Source of the DNA: Komagataella phaffii GS115
Taxonomy: Eukaryota; Ascomycota; Pichiomycetes; Pichiales; Pichiaceae
Direction of reading: 5' to 3'
Assembly (NCBI RefSeq): GCF_000027005.1
Contig: NC_012963.1
Location: forward strand, 496,001-560,000
DNA: 64,000 nt
In this document: positions 48,347 to 60,949 of the stretch, piece by piece
How the letters are laid out: each line of letters starts with the position of its first letter
Numbering within the stretch: the first letter of the stretch is position 1
Translations under genes and position numbers: made by a program
The notes under the pieces: generated by a model
The model's input: the letters and a program-made list of their open reading frames with translations, nothing else
The model's database searches: none
Told to the model about the DNA's origin: nothing

Positions 48347-49116
48347 ATGGAGTGGGAAGTACAGAGAAGTAAACGGGGAAAAGCTGTTAAGGGAGCAGCA
48401 AATAGAATACGCTTTCAAGCAGCAGAGAAATCAGTAGATGATTTTTTGGAAATTTTGGAGAAGTTTAGGAGACAATTGGTGGGTTTCAAGGACAACATCA
48501 TTGTACTTGATAGTGCCAAAAAACTAAGGTGTGTTGGACTGGGTTCTCCCACCAACTCCACAGCTGCTTTGTATCAACTAGCATTCTTGTTGGAGATCAA
48601 AGACTCTTTGGGCATTGAACTTATATCTGCGTTTGACCCAGTATTTGAACCTAAAGATGTAGATCTCTTTGCCAAGTTGTCCATTGAAGTGGAAGAGACG
48701 TACGAATTTGACAAAGACGAAACTACTCCTACTATTTACTACATGCCACATTTGCCTGTTGGGATCTTGGAACGAACTTTAGAAACTGTGAAGCCTCGCA
48801 TGTTACTCACTAATGATGTAACCTTATACACACTTAAAATGAAAAATGCAGAGATGAAAGAAAAATACCCCAATATTACAAGATTGAGTAACCTGGTCAA
48901 GGACTCGTCTTTTGTACTGCCTGATGACGGATTCATAATCAAAAAGAAAAAAATGGCAACTTCCACCCGAGCTTACCATCCACTGACAGTTCTGAGCCTT
49001 TTGACTACTCTTGGTACGCTGAACACTTACACTTTACCAGGCTACTGATTGGGCAAGACCTGTCCCAAGAATGGGGAGCTGCTTTTAGTGACTTGGCAAT
49101 ATACAAACTCACTTAA
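48347..49116 (+). CDS. BER1: SRR1-domain protein (Ber1-like), frame interrupted at an A7 run
   Basis: From the ATG at 48347 the frame encodes an SRR1-type domain: VGLGSPTNSTAALYQLAFLL (about 62-81), ISAFDPVFEPKD and IYYMPHLPVGILE. Yeast Ber1 has this domain and is linked to microtubule function and ubiquitin genes. After FVLPDDGFIIKKKK the frame runs into an unlike tail and stops at 49046-49048. The -1 frame instead continues from the A7 run (48947-48953) as KNGNFHPS and then EWGAAFSDLAIY, a family-like ending, to TAA at 49114-49116. One more A would restore an intact gene of about 257 aa. I annotate the full extent. The cause could be a sequencing error or a true deletion. Confidence 0.72.
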
Positions 49117-49268
49117 ATTCAAGAAACATAGCAAGAATGCCACTAGAGAATAGAATCATATAAATATTCTTTTCATAGATACGATATATTATTGATTTGT
49201 GCACATAAGATATTACCACTTATCTCATGTACCCAAACTGATTAAGCAAATGTAATTAAATAAAACGA

Positions 49269-52200
49269 TCAGGAAGACTCATACTCTTCCCAATGGTCAA
49301 GAATGTGTTTGATCTTTTCAGACTTTGTGAGCTCATACACATCCTCGAAGTACTCCTTGGTCAATTGGAAAGGCTTGGCGGTCAAGTTTGGAATATACTT
49401 GCCAATCAAGTTGGCTGGTTTAACAGCAGACTTTGGGATCTTCTTACACAAGAAGGTTTGGAATGGTTTGACACCAGAACGTAAGTATGAGGAGTGGAAG
49501 GGCACAGAAATACCCTTCAACGGAATGCAAGCAAAGCCCCTTTCCAAGTCAATTGGCTGTGGTTTGGAAGACGATTTCTTGGAAACTTCATCCACAATCT
49601 CAGAAAGATGGACCTTAACTTCATCCAGAGAAATAGTTTCTTGTAGTTTGACAATGTCAATTTTCTGGATCTTGAATACATTCAAGACGTTCGACAATGT
49701 GTCAAGTCCTCTCAAGTCACCGGCAGCAACGTACTGAGTATTCTCAACATTGTAGTTAACAATCTCCAACAACCATCCAGTTTGTTGAGCGATGTGTTCG
49801 ACAACAAATCTCAAAGCAGAATCGTTGAATGTAGATGAGACTCTAGATGGGTTGACAGCAATCATACCGTAATTTGATCTACCTTGCTCGTCTCTAGGGA
49901 CAGCAACTTGCATGGTCATACCTCTATAGAACACCACATCCACCAATGACTCAATTGGCATAACATCACCCAGAGAGGTCAGAGCAGAATACTCACCCAA
50001 TGAGTGACCAGCAAACATTGATTCAGATGGAACCAATCCCTTAGATTTCATGTCCTCGAAAGAGGCCTTTTCCATCAATGTCAAAGCCGGTTGGGTAAAT
50101 TGAGTAGCAGACAAAAGCCCGGTAGGAGATTTGAAAGTGAAGGAAATAGTATCTTCATTGATTTCTTTGAAGATTTTCTCTGACTTTAGTTGACCATCAG
50201 CGGCAACAGTCTCAAACATCATACTGATATAGTTGTTTCTAATACTTCTACCCTTGGCTCCACCAAAGTGGACAGTAAGCTCGGTGGGGTTGTTTTTAAC
50301 AATGTCCAAAATTGAAAATCCATAGTTGTTAATGAAATGTACGTCAGCTCTATCCCATACAGACTTAGCAACCTCGGACGAGTTGTAAAGGTCCATACCC
50401 ATGCCTTGCTCTTGAGAGCCTTGTCCAGTGAATACAAAAGTGGAGACTGGTTGTTCAATCTCAGCTTCACCAATCAGAACAACCTCTTCGGTCTCGACCT
50501 TCTTAGTTTCCACCTTGATAATCTTACGACCGTTGATCATACCGACGTGCTCTAAGTGAGTAACTAACTCGTCATTTGGCAGCACCATTCCCACAAAATC
50601 AGCCTTGAACGCTCTAACTCTAGTGGCAACATTTTGAGCTGCCCATTGTTCAACGAGTGCCCTCACAGCAGCAGAAGAGTACATTCCATGAGTTATGGTA
50701 CCTGGTAGGTTAGCATAGGAAGCAAAAACTTTGTTGACATGAATAGGGTTGTAATCACCAGAAACTGCTGCATATGTCTCATTTGTACCAGGAGCTTTTG
50801 AAGTTAGTTCTGTTCCCTGTGCTAATGGAATAGCATTCTCAAACATAATTGGCTGTTCAATAGTTGAGCCATGACGAGTTAAGTAATCAAGAACTGGGTT
50901 TCCGTAAGAGGAGCCAGACTCATAATTAATTTCAGCTACCTGAATGATCTCCTTACTAGGAAGTTCCAATAAAGCTTGACCGGTAGTCTTCACAGAGGCA
51001 AACACAGTACTAGACTTGAACTTCACATATGACTCACAACGGAAAGTCAATGTTTGGTTCAGCAGGTCAATGTCCTTCTCCAGATGGAACCATTCCTTAG
51101 ATTTCAAAACAGCAATATCTTTGGCAGATTTGAAAGCTACTTGAACAGGAGTTTCAGTGGTCTTCTTGAAAGAGTTTCCAAAATCTTGATACTTTCCTCT
51201 GTAGAAAAACTGGGAGTTAACTTCCAAAACAGGCTTTCCATCTCTTGAGATGACACCAACAACTTCAACAGTCTTTCCAGTTTCACCATTAACAACACTC
51301 CTGATGTGAGCAACAGTGGAAACGACATCCCCTTTCTTCAAAGGATCAGCTCCTGGGAACATTTTATAACCGTTGGACAGGTGAACCAACTTCAAGATAT
51401 CGCCATCAACAGTCTTAGGGAAGATGGCCTTCATGATGGCCTTCCAGCCTAAAACTATAGCAAAGTCCATTGGAGCAAGTTGAGGTCTACCAGCTCTGGG
51501 CACAAAGTCCTCGCATGAGTTTCCAACAGCGTGTGTAAACTCAGCAATAGCTTGAGAAGAGACAGAAGCCTCGCCACCACTAATTGGTTTATTAGCATCG
51601 AAGTCCAAATCAACTGGAACGGAAGAACCAAACCATAGCTTCCAATAGAAGTTCTTGATAGAAGTGTTACGACCCTCCATAACCTCTAAGATTGGAGCAA
51701 AACCATCAGTAGGTTTGTAATTGTAGAACAGCTCCAAGGCAACAGCAGACTTGTCGGCAGTTCTAGTCTCGATAAGCTCTAATTTGATTTTCAAGTCACC
51801 AATACTTTTCAGAGACACAGCAGGGACGTATTTACCGCGCACACGCTGGAAGGCGGTCAAGACAGTCTTTTTGGCATCAGAGCCATTCTCAATCTTAACC
51901 ACCAAGTCTTTGCTTGGGGCAAGAACGCTATGGGCAGGATTGGAAACAAAGTTGGTACCTTGGACCAACCTAGCAGCGGTGATGAAAGCACGTCTCCAGG
52001 ATAACTCTTTGCCAGCTAACAAATCAAACCATTGCTGGTTATCGACATTGCCAGAAGTCACAGTAAATGTCTCTGTATTGCGGGAACGTTCAATTTTCAC
52101 ACCCTCAATAGCGGTATCGGAAAATGAGTCCACAGAGGAGAAATATTCAACAACAGGAATCTTGCTTTCATCACCGTTGTAAACTTCTTTGACCAAAGAC

Positions 52201-55200
52201 TTGATGTGACCCTTATGAATGTTCTCCAAAATGTCCTTGATTGGCTCATCAACTTTATTAGAGAATTGAGCAGCGACTGGACCATGTAAGATACAAGTTC
52301 TTTGGACATCCTCGCCAACGACAGCTTCCAAATCTTCGGATTGCCATAGAGAGTCCTTCTTGAAGAAGAACTCGAACCTCTCATCAAGCACTGGAATAAA
52401 TGGGACAGGCTTCTGCGTAGGAGATTGAGCTTCCAATAAAAACCAGTCACAATCCTCCTCATTGATCAGTTGGCTAGCAGCTTCAGGGTAAGCCTTGAAA
52501 ACAGAGTCAATGGCTTTCTCAGGTTCTTCTAGTTGAGAAAAGTTCTGAATTAAGGAGATGGTTCCAACTTTAGTGGCAAATCTCTCTTCAATTCGTCTGA
52601 GGAATTTACCAGTGAAATTTCTAAGAGTAACATCAATCCATCTTTGAGATTTTCTAACATACATTAGCTCAACCAATCTTTCTGCGATTTGCTTGTAAGT
52701 CATATCCTCGAGGTCACAAGTACCCTTCTCATTCTTAGCAAACCAAGGCTTCTGATAGTCGGCATTTAGCTTCTTGATGATGTAATCCTTCTTTTTAGCA
52801 ATAGCCTCTAGCATTTTGTTCTTTGGCAAGGTAAAGATTGTATCATCAAGCTCCTTCCACAACATAACACCACGAGTAGCAATCTTGTGGATTGGCTCAC
52901 CCATTTCGGATCTAACAGTGATGATACCTCCTGTAGGCTTCTTGTAAGTGTTCTCCCATTGAGAATTGTCAACACCAGTACAATCGGCAATGGCCTGTTT
53001 TGCGGCTGGTGATGTCTTAGCTTCCTTGGCGGTCATGACCCTGGAACCAAATAAGACACCATCGAATGGCATCGATGGATAACTGAACTGATGGGACCAA
53101 GACCCAGTCAAGTAAGGGTAAGTATCCTCCGCAGAACCAAAACCAGATCCGGCAATAAGAATAATGTTTTTGCACTTTCTGATCTTGGAGTACATTTGAA
53201 GAATAGGTTGGTGAAAATCTTCAAAAGAATGGTGACCTCCACCTCTACCACCAGTCCACTGAAGAACAATTGGGAAGTTAGGATGAGCTTTAGCGATAGT
53301 GATTACTTGATTGACGGCATCGATAGAACCTGGCTTAAGACCGAGATGAGCCAACCCTAGTGTCTCAATGTACTCAGTTGCAACCTCAAGGGAGGGAACA
53401 CCAGCACCAATGGACAAAGATTGGATTGGGAACCCTTGCTCTCTTAGCTCCTTGATCATGGGGATACCCCATTGCAACATTCTTGGATTAACGTAAATCA
53501 GGTTGATACCAACACCGGTACCGGGAGTGACCTGGTCAATAACCCGTTGCAATGCAGCTTTCATAATAGAAGGAGCAAAGTACCCACCACCTGCAATCTC
53601 AGTATGAAAACCAGCATTCAAAGTAGCAGCAACAAAGTCAGGAGACACAGTAGTAGGAGTCATACCTGGAACCATTAACGGAGCTCTTCCAAGAAGTCTA
53701 GAAAACTTAGTGTCAACGAATATTTTGCCAGCGGAAGTTTTCACCAACTTTGGTTTATATTCTTTCAACCAGTTTGGAGCGTACTTGATTGCCTTTTCAT
53801 TAGACTCAAAAATTTCCTGTTTATAGCCAAACTCAGAGTCCTCGGACTCAGCATCTAAGACACCGGCAACGATAACCCTAGAGCCCGTCCCCTCCTTGTT
53901 TCTGTGGGTCAAAACACCCAACCCGGAAGCTCCACCAGGACCAAAGTCCAGAACATGTGTTGAATTAAACTCCGTAGACAGTTCCCAGTTGACGCGTAAT
54001 TTGGTGATACATTCCACCAATCTAGCGGCAATGGATCCTGAATATGATCTTAGATCCTTACCATCATAGGTATCAAAAACTGGAAGCTTCATGCTGGATT
54101 GAGAAAACTCAACACCAGCCTTCTTCAAGTCAGCTACAATCTTCTCAGTAGATGGGGAAAGCAAATGAGAATGGAAAGGAGACATGATCGGAAGGAATCT
54201 GTTAGAGAAACGCAACTTCCTTTCACTGAATGGAATTCTGGCTTGGTCTAAGCCTGAAGGTGCTTTAGCTTTTCTCAAGTTCAGATTCAAACCGTAAAGT
54301 GATTGAGGAGGGCCTGTCAAGACGACATTTCTGGGCCCATTTATTAAAGAGATGTCGATATGTTTGGCCTCAGGCAAGTGCTGGTTCGTTTCGTTGACAA
54401 ACTTGACCAATTGGTCATAGGAAAGGTCTCTAACTGAAAGCATGGGAGAAGGAGTTCCCTCGGCATTTTCTTCGGAATCTTGGACGATGGATGGAGGTAA
54501 AGAGGTGTTTGGATAGGTTTGTAGTCCTCTAACACCAATGTAGAACATGAATTCAACTGCCTGAAGCGCCAATTTCTCAAAGGATTCCCAGGAATCAGCA
54601 GAAGAAACGACCACAGCGGTGACCAGACCTTGGGAGTGACCTGTAGTACCTTTCAAGGAATCTCTGAGTTGACCAGGTGTAATACCTAAGATGCGGCAAG
54701 TGACAATGTAATGACACAGTTGGATAACACAAATTAGAGGACATGACATTGGAATGGATAGCAATTGTTGTTGGTCAGGAGTCTTGTCCTTGTTTTCCAG
54801 CCAATTGATCAGGTCTAGACCCTGTGTATATATTCTGTCAGTTTCAGGGGTGGTTCTGATGAGCTCTTGTAACTTCAACTGGGCCTTGGTAACGAAGTCT
54901 GACACGAGACCTTGGTAGATGTGGTAAATATCTCTAAGTTCTTCGAAATAGTCATCGGTGTTACCTTGACCTCCAAATATGGCGTAGATCTGAGCGGAGC
55001 CGGACTTTCCAGCATTAAGTAATGCCGAGGGAGGGTATACAAGGCCACGCTGACCTGGCAGGTAGACAAGGGCTCTTCCCAGGTAGTAGTTCTTGATTAA
55101 GTTTTCTTTGATTTTCAATAATGTTGTGGGAAAGGTCTCGCTCTTAAGCAAAATGGCAGCATAAGAGTGCAAGTTCAATCCTTGAAGGAAACGGGACTCG

Positions 55201-55478
55201 AACTCATTCAAAACCAACTTTGCAGCAGCTAATTGCTCTTGCTGATTGGAGACTCCAGATTGGACAATGTAACCCAAAAACTTCATCAGAAGTTCTGCCT
55301 TGGAGCTCGGCTCGTCGTCGTCAGCAAATCCCTCGGTAACTTGTGGCAATGACTTCCTGAACCCTTCCAGTAACGTTTGGTAGAAATGATATTCTGTGGT
55401 TGGGATTAAGATGGTTGACTCGATTGAGCCATGGTTTAACACCAATGGCCTGTTGACAACTCCGGATGTAGCACTCAT
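49269..55478 (-). CDS. FAS1: Fatty acid synthase beta subunit Fas1
   Basis: This is a 2069-aa fungal type I FAS beta chain in one exon. The domains in order are acetyl transferase (Ser in [10 protein letters not shown], about 280), FMN enoyl reductase ([40 protein letters not shown]), and dehydratase with hot-dog repeats ([37 protein letters not shown]). Last is the malonyl/palmitoyl transferase ([39 protein letters not shown]). Length matches yeast Fas1 (2051 aa). It forms the alpha6-beta6 barrel with Fas2 in the cytosol. It is divergent from NTE1 across 866 bp and converges on BER1. Confidence 0.98.
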   Translation of the reverse strand: MSATSGVVNRPLVLNHGSIESTILIPTTEYHFYQTLLEGFRKSLPQVTEGFADDDEPSSKAELLMKFLGYIVQSGVSNQQEQLAAAKLVLNEFESRFLQGLNLHSYAAILLKSETFPTTLLKIKENLIKNYYLGRALVYLPGQRGLVYPPSALLNAGKSGSAQIYAIFGGQGNTDDYFEELRDIYHIYQGLVSDFVTKAQLKLQELIRTTPETDRIYTQGLDLINWLENKDKTPDQQQLLSIPMSCPLICVIQLCHYIVTCRILGITPGQLRDSLKGTTGHSQGLVTAVVVSSADSWESFEKLALQAVEFMFYIGVRGLQTYPNTSLPPSIVQDSEENAEGTPSPMLSVRDLSYDQLVKFVNETNQHLPEAKHIDISLINGPRNVVLTGPPQSLYGLNLNLRKAKAPSGLDQARIPFSERKLRFSNRFLPIMSPFHSHLLSPSTEKIVADLKKAGVEFSQSSMKLPVFDTYDGKDLRSYSGSIAARLVECITKLRVNWELSTEFNSTHVLDFGPGGASGLGVLTHRNKEGTGSRVIVAGVLDAESEDSEFGYKQEIFESNEKAIKYAPNWLKEYKPKLVKTSAGKIFVDTKFSRLLGRAPLMVPGMTPTTVSPDFVAATLNAGFHTEIAGGGYFAPSIMKAALQRVIDQVTPGTGVGINLIYVNPRMLQWGIPMIKELREQGFPIQSLSIGAGVPSLEVATEYIETLGLAHLGLKPGSIDAVNQVITIAKAHPNFPIVLQWTGGRGGGHHSFEDFHQPILQMYSKIRKCKNIILIAGSGFGSAEDTYPYLTGSWSHQFSYPSMPFDGVLFGSRVMTAKEAKTSPAAKQAIADCTGVDNSQWENTYKKPTGGIITVRSEMGEPIHKIATRGVMLWKELDDTIFTLPKNKMLEAIAKKKDYIIKKLNADYQKPWFAKNEKGTCDLEDMTYKQIAERLVELMYVRKSQRWIDVTLRNFTGKFLRRIEERFATKVGTISLIQNFSQLEEPEKAIDSVFKAYPEAASQLINEEDCDWFLLEAQSPTQKPVPFIPVLDERFEFFFKKDSLWQSEDLEAVVGEDVQRTCILHGPVAAQFSNKVDEPIKDILENIHKGHIKSLVKEVYNGDESKIPVVEYFSSVDSFSDTAIEGVKIERSRNTETFTVTSGNVDNQQWFDLLAGKELSWRRAFITAARLVQGTNFVSNPAHSVLAPSKDLVVKIENGSDAKKTVLTAFQRVRGKYVPAVSLKSIGDLKIKLELIETRTADKSAVALELFYNYKPTDGFAPILEVMEGRNTSIKNFYWKLWFGSSVPVDLDFDANKPISGGEASVSSQAIAEFTHAVGNSCEDFVPRAGRPQLAPMDFAIVLGWKAIMKAIFPKTVDGDILKLVHLSNGYKMFPGADPLKKGDVVSTVAHIRSVVNGETGKTVEVVGVISRDGKPVLEVNSQFFYRGKYQDFGNSFKKTTETPVQVAFKSAKDIAVLKSKEWFHLEKDIDLLNQTLTFRCESYVKFKSSTVFASVKTTGQALLELPSKEIIQVAEINYESGSSYGNPVLDYLTRHGSTIEQPIMFENAIPLAQGTELTSKAPGTNETYAAVSGDYNPIHVNKVFASYANLPGTITHGMYSSAAVRALVEQWAAQNVATRVRAFKADFVGMVLPNDELVTHLEHVGMINGRKIIKVETKKVETEEVVLIGEAEIEQPVSTFVFTGQGSQEQGMGMDLYNSSEVAKSVWDRADVHFINNYGFSILDIVKNNPTELTVHFGGAKGRSIRNNYISMMFETVAADGQLKSEKIFKEINEDTISFTFKSPTGLLSATQFTQPALTLMEKASFEDMKSKGLVPSESMFAGHSLGEYSALTSLGDVMPIESLVDVVFYRGMTMQVAVPRDEQGRSNYGMIAVNPSRVSSTFNDSALRFVVEHIAQQTGWLLEIVNYNVENTQYVAAGDLRGLDTLSNVLNVFKIQKIDIVKLQETISLDEVKVHLSEIVDEVSKKSSSKPQPIDLERGFACIPLKGISVPFHSSYLRSGVKPFQTFLCKKIPKSAVKPANLIGKYIPNLTAKPFQLTKEYFEDVYELTKSEKIKHILDHWEEYESS

Positions 55479-56344
55479 ATCAAATATTCGCCCTTGAAGT
55501 AGTAGAGAAGAACGACGTGATAACGAGGATTGTGGTTGGTTATTATAGGGGAAGAACGCTCAACTTGATGGGATTTTTTTTGTTGGGAACACGCGATGGA
55601 ATATGTATGACATTCAACGTGTGTTAAGGTATGGTGGTCCTTTTTTTCCGCGCCGCAAGAAGGCACCTCGGAGAAGCCATCTTGCAATTTGGGCGCAGTA
55701 CGTCGGGACTTCTGGTAGGAGTATTGGCTGGGGGTGCACTATGCGCAACCGTTGACTGAGACCAACAGAGTTTTGATAAGGAAAATAGTTCTATATACCA
55801 GTGCAAGAGGCTAAAAGTGCCAGATAAAAGGGCGGAAAGGTGGGAATGTTGTTGTATGTGCTTACGTGGTGGAAGGTGACCATTTGGCACCGCTGATAGT
55901 AAAATGTTCTGGAATTACTGAATAGTGCTGCCAAGTTACAAGATAAATCTCAGCTTTGTAGAGGCTTAGGAGAGAGAGACGCGTCGCTGGTTTAGAGTTT
56001 TAGGGCACCTGCCTGTGAAGGCCAGCGAAACAAACAAAAAACGTCTTGTTGGGTTTCGCGAAGGCCAAAAATGGGTAGTGCACGTTGGTGGGTCTGACAG
56101 CATGAAATCTGGACGGCAGGATCCTCCACAACTCTAATCTAAAAACTTGATGCTGGATGGCAGAAAGGTAAGTGAAATCAGGCACCCATGAAAATAAACT
56201 ACCCTGATCAGGTGACTAAATACAACAAACGTTTACGTTGTGCTCTTCGCACTGATTCTAAGTGTTTCCAAAGATACCCTTAGAAGATTTAATGGATATC
56301 CCATCAACTAGTTCCTGTTTCGCAAAAAATATCGCTAGTGAACT
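55479..56344. promoter_or_regulatory. Divergent FAS1/NTE1 intergenic region
   Basis: These 866 bp hold both promoters. I found no exact inositol/choline-responsive TTCACATG element. T-rich tracts lie near the FAS1 side (55570-55650). No ORF or RNA gene is supported. Confidence 0.4.
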
Positions 56345-59300
56345 ATGTCCAACAGACTTTTGATTTTTCTGCTCATTGCGTTGATTCAGGGTGCTTGGAT
56401 GCTTACTGATGAGTTACCCGTGCTATCTGTGGAAAGTAGCAATCCTGATTTGGGTCTGATCTCCGTTTCCCCTTCTCCTTTATCTCCAGATGTGGGCACT
56501 TTTTCAAAGGATCAACTGGCAGATAACGGTCTCCCCTCACCTAGAGACTCCACCAGCTCCATTTCATTTGTCACAGCGACTATCTGGTTCATTTCATGGT
56601 GTTTTTTCAAGGTAATACGGTCTGTTCTGGTGGTATTGCCCTCGTTTATTGTCCGCATCCTTGGGTTTAATTACAGTGTAACTTTGAATTTTTCGTCTTT
56701 ATTGATGATTGTTTCATCCACCGTTGTTATAGTGTATGCATTCATCAGGTACAGATACCTTAATTTGTACTCCCGACTTCCTCAAGAACCAAAACGTCAG
56801 GACCCTCCTATGGATGTATTTATCGAATCTACTGATGACAATTCTGAAGTGAGATTTCCCAGCTACTTAGATCAGTTTTTGTCCGCTATCAAGGTGTTTG
56901 GTTATTTAGAGAAAACCGTTTTTCATGAACTGACAAAGAGTATGACAACCCAAAAATTGGAGCTCAATGAGTCGTTGGTAATTGATGCGTCTAAAGGGTT
57001 CTCTATTGTTGTAGAGGGCAGGATGTCAGTGTACGCAAGGGTTGGTAGGAAAATGGTGTCCGATGATACACTGGCTGCCGAATATGAATCTGCAAATTCC
57101 GATGAGAAGTCGTTCATCTTCAATGGCTATAAGTATCAACTGTTGACCGATGCTAAAAGTGGTAGTCCACTTTCATCTTTGATTAGTATACTAAAACTTT
57201 TCACAGAGAACGAGGAGAAACTTTTACAGGACAACAGAACCTCTTCGGCTTTAAACTTGAATGCTGTTTATGAAGCGAACTCCCCGTTCAGGGAGGAGCC
57301 AACATCCAGCTCGCCGGAAGAGCAGGCAGACCCCGACGAGTTTGCACCAGAACTAATTGCCAAGGCCCAAGGGCATGCTTCTATTTCTACTATTCCACCT
57401 GAATCATTTCGAAGATTGGTTGTGAAGTATCCTCAGTCGGCATCGCATATTGTCCAAATGGTTCTTACCCGCTTGTACAGAGTAACGCTTCAAACTGCAC
57501 ATTCGTACCTGGGATTGACTCACAAAATTATGAAAGCTGAGCTAGAACTGAACATGTTAGCTCAATACGATATCCCCGTCTATCTTCACGATGGGATTAT
57601 TGACAGACTAGATGAGCAGTTTAAGGCTGCGGAAGAAGAAGATAATATCGAAACCATTAGTGTTAGCAAGAGCACCTCCAATTTCAAGAAAAACAACGGT
57701 CTACTGCAGCATCATCCTGAACGGACAAGTCATGATAAAAGATTCTTCTACTATAATCCCGCTGGAAGAATCTCCAAATCCGTCTCTTCAAAACCATCAA
57801 AGAGACCCGTTTTATCTAAGAGAAACAGCTCTCACCATGTTGTTCTCGATACCCGAATCACCAATACTAATCCCGGTGATTTGCTTTCAAATGTGCCTTT
57901 ATCCAGAAAGAACTCATCCTACAATTCTCTTCGAAATAGTGACCAATCCAAGGACGAACAAGAGATCCGAGCAAGAACTTTTTCGGCTGAAGAAGAAACT
58001 GCAGATACGGCACTAAGAACAGCATTGGTTGAAAGCATATTCAAGTTGATTGGTATTGACAACTCCATCGTTCATAATAGCGCCAATCTGTTCGCTTCAT
58101 ATCTTTCACTTAACGATCCGCTAAACAGCCCTAATTTTGGGCTTCAGAAAAGTTACCCATCGTCACAGAATTTGAAATGGTTCAGCTTGGATGTTGGAGA
58201 TGATGATGATTCTAGCTGCAGTAGTAAAAGTGAAACTCCTGGAGCAGGTTCACACAAGTCAAGTGAACCTGTCCTTGATCTGGTTTCGATTCGAAAATCG
58301 GCCAGCGAACAAATTCAGTTTATGTTCATCAAAGCTGGCCATGTTATAATTGAAGAAAATCAGCCAACTCCTGGTATCTACTACCTTGTTAGTGGACTCT
58401 TAGAGTCAGTTTTCACGGCAGAGAATGGAGAAGAAAAAATGCTTAACCATATAAAACCAGGTGGAATTGCTGGTTACCTGGGCGTTGTAGCTAGCTTCAA
58501 ATCATTTATTACGGTAAGGGCTAAATCGAATTGCTATGTTGGATTTCTTCCAAAGAAAGTGATTGATTCCTTATGTGATAAGTATTCTGTCATTCAATTG
58601 GCGCTAGCCAAGACCTTGATCAGAGTTTTGGACGATAATATCCTTTTGATGGATTTTGCTATGGACTGGGTACAAACATCTGCAGGACAGAGACTGTACA
58701 ATCAGGGAGACCCTGCAAATGGTATTTATATCGTTCTGAATGGTAGATTTCGGTCCATTGTCGAGAATCCCAAAGGTGCGGTCAATGACAAACAATCTTC
58801 GCCAGTGATTCACCGGAAGGATGCTTATAGTGGTGAAAATGACAGCATATCTGTTATATCAGAGCATGGAAGAGGTGAATCTTTGGGAGAAATAGAAGTA
58901 CTTACTGCTTCAAAGAGACCCACAACTTTGGTAGCTGTGCGAGACTCTGAGACAGCTAGAATTCCTAGAAGTCTGTTTGAGATGCTATGTCTTACAAATC
59001 CATCTATCATGATTAAGGTTTCTAGATTAGTTGCAGAACGATCTCAATCAACAGAAGCAAACTTAGTGATAGGTGCCAACAGCTTCAAAAATCCAGTCAT
59101 TAAGCCAAAAAATTCCAGTTTCTGTAACTACAGTTACCGGACTATTACCATCTTGCCAATTACCAAGGGTCTTCCGGTGGAAGAGTTTGCTCAGAAATTA
59201 GTTTCTTCGTTTGAACAGCTAGATAGATCTGTTATTTCTTTGAATCAGGCAAGCATTTTGACTCACCTAGGAAAACATGCTTTTGATAAACTAGCCAAGA

Positions 59301-60775
59301 TGAAACAATCGGGCTACTTTGCCGATTTGGAGGAACAATACCAGAATGTTATATATGTCACAGACACTCCGGTAAACTCAACTTGGACAAGTACTTGCAT
59401 TTCTCAAGGTGACATTATTCTTTTGCTAGCAGATGCTCAGTCTTCGACGGATATTGGAGAGTATGAGAGACTTCTGGTGAGAAAAAAGACCACTGCGAGA
59501 ACAGAACTTATTTTGTTGCACCCAGAACGATATGTCGAAGCTGGATCAACAAGCAAATTCCTGAAGAATAGAATTTGGGTTCATTCACATCACCATGTAC
59601 AAATGAACGTGAATAGAGGCCATTTTGTTGCCAAAGCAACCGAACTATCATCGATTGCTCAACTGGTCAAAGAAAGTTATTCCCAGCTGAAAAATAAGGC
59701 CCACTTAGACAAGATGAGACACCGTTTGGAGACTTTACTGGTCAGCTACGATGTCTTCAAGAAGGTACCCAATATCGGACGCACTGGATACTATCAACCT
59801 ACTCAAGAACATAAAAATGATTTCATGCGACTTGCAAGAATTTTGTCAGGACAGGCCATTGGATTAGTTTTTGGTGGAGGTGGAGCTCGTGGATGCGCCC
59901 ATATTGGTGTTCTTAAGGCCCTTGAAGAGTATGGGATTCCTGTTGATCTGGTAGGAGGAACTTCGATCGGTGCTTTTGTCGGAGGACTTTATGCAAAGGA
60001 TTATAACTTAGTCTCAACTTATGGTAGGACCAAAAGCTTTGCTGGACGAATGTCCAGTCTTTGGAGAATTATTACCGATTTGACGTATCCTGTAACGTCC
60101 TATATGACAGGACACGAGTTCAATCGTGGAATCTGGAAGGCATTTGGAGACTATCGAATAGAAGACTTTTGGGTCAAGTACTACTGTAATTCTACGAACA
60201 TCACTAACAGTGTGCAAGAGATCCATTCGTCAGGTTATGCTTGGAGGTACATCCGAGCTTCCATGACCCTTGCTGGTCTGCTGCCTCCTATCACCGATAA
60301 TGGCTCAATGTTGCTAGACGGAGGCTATGTTGATAATTTGCCAGTGGAAGAAATGAAAAACCAAGGTGCTAGTGTGATATTTGCTATTGACGTTGGTTCG
60401 GTGGATGATCGAAGTCCCATGGACTACGGAGATTCTTTATCGGGATTTTGGGTTGTCCTCAACCGTTGGAATCCGTTTTCAAAACATCCGAACGTTCCAA
60501 GTATTGCAGAAATTCAGCTGAGACTTGCATATGTGGCTTCTGTTAATGCTTTAGAACAGGCAAAGTCTCAAGATGCAGTTGTATACTTACGACCACCAAT
60601 CGAAATGTATGGAACTTTAGATTTTGGAAAGTTTGAAGAGATTTCTAATGTTGGTAATGCTTATGGTTCTTCCCAACTGAAAGAGTTAGAAGAGGATAAC
60701 GAGCTACCAGAGGTTTTGAAGTCAAGAAAAAAACAAACACATAAGATCAACATTGATCGAAGAAACTCAATTTAG
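56345..60775 (+). CDS. NTE1: Lysophospholipase Nte1 (neuropathy target esterase family)
   Basis: This is a 1476-aa ER membrane enzyme. The N-terminus has hydrophobic segments at about 2-20, 75-105 and 115-135. Cyclic-nucleotide-binding-like domains follow (about 660-760 with GHVIIEENQPTPGIYYLVSG; about 770-900 with YNQGDPANGIYIVLNGRF). The C-terminal patatin domain (about 1170-1335) has an oxyanion FGGGGARGCAHIG, nucleophile Ser1207 in GGTSIGA, and catalytic Asp1325 in LLDGGYVDN. In yeast it deacylates phosphatidylcholine to glycerophosphocholine and influences Opi1-regulated lipid genes. Length agrees with the fungal family (1500-1700 aa). Confidence 0.96.
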   Translation: MSNRLLIFLLIALIQGAWMLTDELPVLSVESSNPDLGLISVSPSPLSPDVGTFSKDQLADNGLPSPRDSTSSISFVTATIWFISWCFFKVIRSVLVVLPSFIVRILGFNYSVTLNFSSLLMIVSSTVVIVYAFIRYRYLNLYSRLPQEPKRQDPPMDVFIESTDDNSEVRFPSYLDQFLSAIKVFGYLEKTVFHELTKSMTTQKLELNESLVIDASKGFSIVVEGRMSVYARVGRKMVSDDTLAAEYESANSDEKSFIFNGYKYQLLTDAKSGSPLSSLISILKLFTENEEKLLQDNRTSSALNLNAVYEANSPFREEPTSSSPEEQADPDEFAPELIAKAQGHASISTIPPESFRRLVVKYPQSASHIVQMVLTRLYRVTLQTAHSYLGLTHKIMKAELELNMLAQYDIPVYLHDGIIDRLDEQFKAAEEEDNIETISVSKSTSNFKKNNGLLQHHPERTSHDKRFFYYNPAGRISKSVSSKPSKRPVLSKRNSSHHVVLDTRITNTNPGDLLSNVPLSRKNSSYNSLRNSDQSKDEQEIRARTFSAEEETADTALRTALVESIFKLIGIDNSIVHNSANLFASYLSLNDPLNSPNFGLQKSYPSSQNLKWFSLDVGDDDDSSCSSKSETPGAGSHKSSEPVLDLVSIRKSASEQIQFMFIKAGHVIIEENQPTPGIYYLVSGLLESVFTAENGEEKMLNHIKPGGIAGYLGVVASFKSFITVRAKSNCYVGFLPKKVIDSLCDKYSVIQLALAKTLIRVLDDNILLMDFAMDWVQTSAGQRLYNQGDPANGIYIVLNGRFRSIVENPKGAVNDKQSSPVIHRKDAYSGENDSISVISEHGRGESLGEIEVLTASKRPTTLVAVRDSETARIPRSLFEMLCLTNPSIMIKVSRLVAERSQSTEANLVIGANSFKNPVIKPKNSSFCNYSYRTITILPITKGLPVEEFAQKLVSSFEQLDRSVISLNQASILTHLGKHAFDKLAKMKQSGYFADLEEQYQNVIYVTDTPVNSTWTSTCISQGDIILLLADAQSSTDIGEYERLLVRKKTTARTELILLHPERYVEAGSTSKFLKNRIWVHSHHHVQMNVNRGHFVAKATELSSIAQLVKESYSQLKNKAHLDKMRHRLETLLVSYDVFKKVPNIGRTGYYQPTQEHKNDFMRLARILSGQAIGLVFGGGGARGCAHIGVLKALEEYGIPVDLVGGTSIGAFVGGLYAKDYNLVSTYGRTKSFAGRMSSLWRIITDLTYPVTSYMTGHEFNRGIWKAFGDYRIEDFWVKYYCNSTNITNSVQEIHSSGYAWRYIRASMTLAGLLPPITDNGSMLLDGGYVDNLPVEEMKNQGASVIFAIDVGSVDDRSPMDYGDSLSGFWVVLNRWNPFSKHPNVPSIAEIQLRLAYVASVNALEQAKSQDAVVYLRPPIEMYGTLDFGKFEEISNVGNAYGSSQLKELEEDNELPEVLKSRKKQTHKINIDRRNSI

Positions 60776-60949
60776 AATTAGAAAATAGATATATACTCGA
60801 ATGCTGGTATCAAAATACAATGCATATATTATATCACTTGTACTTGGTTCTCTTTTTTAGCTATGTGTTTGCTTTAAGGTGGACAGTTGGTGTTTGGAAA
60901 AACTGGTATATTTTATACTCTTTATGTAACACTTCTAGAAAAGTCTTTC
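60776..60949. other. Spacer between NTE1 and the 5S rRNA gene
   Basis: This is 174 bp of AT-rich sequence with the NTE1 3' end. A 61-codon frame starting at ATG 60820 runs into the 5S gene and is not credible. Confidence 0.4.
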
